Shown one piece after another: positions 4,676 through 5,545 of a DNA stretch of 5,545 nt. A program made the position numbers and the translations under genes. This DNA comes from an uncultured Clostridia bacterium (lineage in GTDB: Bacteria > Bacillota > Clostridia > Christensenellales > Aristaeellaceae), in NCBI GenBank assembly GCA_946615495.1, contig CAMOHY010000165.1, positions 1 through 5,545 of the forward strand. Reading direction: 5' to 3'. Each line of letters starts with the position of its first letter. The first letter of the stretch is position 1. A model generated the notes under the pieces. It was given only the letters and a program-made list of their open reading frames with translations, did not search any database and was not told the DNA's origin.

Positions 4676-4710
4676 GAGCAACCGCGTGCGTGGTTCGCTC
4701 TTCGTTTTTT
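4676..4710 (+). terminator. Rho-independent terminator of the small-peptide mRNA
   Basis: GAGC-AACC (4676-4683) pairs with GGTT (4692-4695) and GCTC (4697-4700), with one bulged C and an 8-nt loop. It is followed by TTCGTTTTTT (4701-4710). The left arm is shared with the long-range pairing to the 5' leader. Confidence 0.75.
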
Positions 4711-4738
4711 ATTATAAGCGTTTTTTTGAAATTGTCAA
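4711..4738 (-). promoter_or_regulatory. Convergent antisense promoter
   Basis: On the minus strand, TTGACA (4733-4738) and TATAAT (4711-4716) are separated by 16 bp, both hexamers being perfect. A second TTGACT overlaps just upstream. It faces the small-peptide gene and starts within that gene's terminator, as in type I toxin-antitoxin loci. The same strand carries the MntA/HepT operon upstream, but a promoter of this quality after its end is not needed for that operon. Confidence 0.75.
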
Positions 4739-4747
4739 GTCAAAAGT

Positions 4748-4795
4748 AATATTTGGTAAAATTCCGCCCGCATAAAAGAGCTATTATCAAATATT
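4748..4795. repeat. 12-bp inverted repeat spanning the HepT stop codon
   Basis: AATATTTGGTAA (4748-4759) and TTATCAAATATT (4784-4795) pair throughout, with one G-U pair in the plus sense. They enclose a 24-nt loop and include the last codon and stop of the minus-strand HEPN gene. On the minus strand the stem has one A-C mismatch and is followed by ACTTTTGACTTG. It could be a weak terminator or a stabilising mRNA end for the operon. Confidence 0.4.
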
Positions 4796-5140
4796 TTTCT
4801 CCTGTGAAAGGATTTGTTCACAGGCAGAGCGCAGCTCTGGAATTCTTTCCACCGCCGTTTGCCACACCAAATGAAAATTCATATCGCCATATTGATGGGC
4901 AAAGAAAGTGCGCATACCCTTGATAGCCTTCCACGGAATCTGCGCGGAATGCGAAATGAATTCATCGGTGAGCCGGGTAGCCAATTCGCCGATTTGCATG
5001 ATGGGCATGCTGACGGCGTTTCGGAAAACGAAGCTGCCTGAAAAAGCCTCCTCCGATTTCCCGAATATTTTTACCGTTTCTTCCACTTCGCCACAGTAGC
5101 GAACGATATGACGAAGGATTTCTAAGTCTCTATTGCTCAT
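4787..5140 (-). CDS. HepT-family HEPN toxin (type VII toxin-antitoxin), 117 aa
   Basis: All-helical HEPN-domain ribonuclease of the HepT (DUF86-like) family at usual length. The catalytic signature is at residues 77-84: R77-TFFA-H82-Q-Y84, fitting the R-x4-H-x-Y motif. Arg and His form the RNase site, and the Tyr is the residue AMPylated by the partner MntA in studied pairs. Residue 78 is Thr, where Asn is common after the Arg. The N-terminal half supplies the expected helices, with IMQIGELATRL (48-57) as the typical core. GAGGTG lies 7 nt before the ATG. The start overlaps the end of the nucleotidyltransferase gene by 11 bp, so the two are translationally coupled with the antitoxin made first. 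In known systems free HepT cleaves RNA and arrests growth. The exact RNA target here cannot be told. Confidence 0.9.
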   Translation of the reverse strand: MSNRDLEILRHIVRYCGEVEETVKIFGKSEEAFSGSFVFRNAVSMPIMQIGELATRLTDEFISHSAQIPWKAIKGMRTFFAHQYGDMNFHLVWQTAVERIPELRSACEQILSQEKNI

Positions 5141-5423
5141 AAATCAGCACCTCATCGGGGCGAATCCGGTCGATAAAGGCGGGGTCCAAGCCCTCGGTGG
5201 TTACCAAGTCCAGATTTTTACGAAAAACGTCCTGCAAATCGGCAAGCAGGCTGCCCCAAGCAAACAGATCGGTTACTTTTCCGCAGTCGATACGCAAATC
5301 AATATCGCTTTGCTCCGTGGCCTGGCCGCGGGCATAGGAGCCGAACAGCCGCATGGAACGAACGCCGTGCGCCGCCGCCACGGGCGCGGCAATTTTTTTG
5401 ATTTCATCAATGGAATAAATCAT
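5130..5423 (-). CDS. MntA-family minimal nucleotidyltransferase antitoxin, 97 aa
   Basis: Small polymerase-beta-fold nucleotidyltransferase. The motif G28-S29-x10-D40-x-D42 (FGSYARGQATEQSDID) is the GS-x10-D-x-D signature that binds Mg-ATP, and D72 in NLDLVT is the third acidic residue. All catalytic residues are intact, so it should be an active AMPylating antitoxin modifying the HepT tyrosine. An upstream in-frame ATG at 5486 would add 21 residues of non-family sequence and lies upstream of the promoter. The start at 5423 gives MIYSIDEIKK and is preceded by AGGGGG (5432-5437) with an 8-nt gap. The gene is first in the operon, ahead of HepT with an 11-bp overlap. Such pairs function in plasmid or island maintenance and phage defence. 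Confidence 0.9.
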   Translation of the reverse strand: MIYSIDEIKKIAAPVAAAHGVRSMRLFGSYARGQATEQSDIDLRIDCGKVTDLFAWGSLLADLQDVFRKNLDLVTTEGLDPAFIDRIRPDEVLIYEQ

Positions 5424-5447
5424 GGGTCCGGCCCCCTTTCCCTTGCT

Positions 5448-5476
5448 ATTGTAACCAATACGGGGCCGGGTGTCAA
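5448..5476 (-). promoter_or_regulatory. Promoter of the MntA/HepT operon
   Basis: On the minus strand, TTGACA (5471-5476) and TACAAT (5448-5453) are separated by 17 bp. The predicted start near 5441 lies just upstream of the Shine-Dalgarno sequence, giving a leader of under 20 nt. This supports the internal ATG at 5423 as the antitoxin start. Confidence 0.8.
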
Positions 5477-5493
5477 GGCCCTCCATGGCGGGG

Positions 5494-5535
5494 CGTCCTT
5501 CCCGCGGGTAGGCACGGTCCGCCCCTACGGGGACG
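5494..5535. repeat. GC-rich nested inverted repeat at the right edge
   Basis: CGTCC (5494-5498) pairs with GGACG (5531-5535), and inside it GTAGG (5508-5512) pairs with CCTAC (5524-5528). The segment also contains the 8-bp palindrome CCCGCGGG (5501-5508). Composition is far more GC-rich than the toxin-antitoxin genes. It looks like an intergenic repeat unit of the kind scattered in clostridial genomes, but it is cut by the window end and only one copy is visible. Confidence 0.4.
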
Positions 5536-5545
5536 GGCGAGCGGG

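Larger units (their letters stand above)
4496..4692 (+). repeat. Long-range inverted repeat closing the small-peptide mRNA
   Basis: GCGGTTGCTCC (4503-4513) is perfectly complementary to GGAGCAACCGC (4675-4685). After one G/G mismatch the pairing continues with CGCA (4498-4501) against TGCG (4687-4690), a G-U pair and a further C-G pair (4496 with 4692). This gives 17 pairs over 18 positions, joining the 5' leader to the 3' end and enclosing the whole peptide gene. The right arm also forms the left side of the terminator, so the two structures are mutually exclusive. Confidence 0.75.
4601..4704 (-). ncRNA. Predicted antisense RNA (candidate type I antitoxin), about 100 nt
   Basis: Transcription from the minus-strand promoter at 4711-4738 should start near 4704, inside the terminator of the peptide mRNA. 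It should end at the hairpin plus U tract near 4601. The RNA would be complementary to about 100 nt of the mRNA: the last ten or so codons, the whole 3' UTR and the 3' arm of the long-range pairing. Its 5' end can fold into the complement of the sense terminator hairpin, giving exposed loops for a kissing interaction. The tail-to-tail layout resembles Bacillus txpA/RatA and bsrG/SR4. Existence is inferred from promoter and terminator signals. Confidence 0.6.

Noticed and set aside
4496..4692. Repeated GTTGCTC/GAGCAAC segments considered as a CRISPR array or transposon ends
   Set aside because: There are only two or three short copies with unequal spacing, no transposase and no target duplication. 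They are better explained as pairing arms of one structured RNA.
4814..5099. Plus-strand open frames opposite the HEPN gene
   Set aside because: Shadows of the HepT coding sequence, which carries the intact R-x4-H-x-Y motif on the minus strand.

Overview
The window looks like chromosomal DNA of an anaerobic, probably gut-associated Firmicute (Clostridia). The reasons are strong AGGAGG-type ribosome binding sites, near-consensus TTGACA/TATAAT promoters, Gram-positive-style signal peptides, stem-loop terminators with U tracts, and a moderately GC-rich codon usage. This placement is inferred from style; no marker gene is present.

Left two thirds (about 1-4300): a secreted-carbohydrate locus arranged as a divergon. 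A LacI-family repressor (116-1132, minus) lies downstream of a secreted, Trp/Tyr-rich beta-sandwich-like protein (1296-2024, minus). A rho-independent terminator separates the two, and the repressor has its own promoter. Divergent from the secreted-protein gene is a two-gene operon on the plus strand. It encodes a secreted parallel beta-helix protein of the GH28 (polygalacturonase-like) type (2222-3685) and, 15 nt later, a secreted F5/8 type C (discoidin/CBM32-like) domain protein (3701-4297). Both divergent promoters carry the identical 14-mer GTTTAACGCTAAAC just downstream of the predicted transcription start. This is a typical LacI-family operator with a central CG, so the linked repressor very probably controls both arms. 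The enzyme keeps the three GH28 aspartates but lacks the His and Arg-x-Lys pieces used for galacturonate, so its substrate is probably not ordinary polygalacturonate.

Right third (about 4300-5545): a lower-GC defence/addiction segment. Positions 4427-4738 have the full layout of a type I toxin-antitoxin locus. A consensus promoter drives a roughly 250-nt, highly folded mRNA encoding a 30-residue, acid-free, strongly basic peptide (4539-4631). A convergent TTGACA-16-TATAAT promoter drives a roughly 100-nt antisense RNA that ends at its own hairpin plus U tract inside the peptide gene. The mRNA can close on itself through a near-perfect long-range pairing between its 5' leader and 3' end. I do not recognise a named family for this module, and it is the most interesting object in the window. 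Next to it, on the minus strand, is a two-gene MntA/HepT (type VII, nucleotidyltransferase/HEPN) toxin-antitoxin operon (5423-4787) with its own consensus promoter. The right edge enters a GC-rich inverted-repeat stretch cut off by the window.
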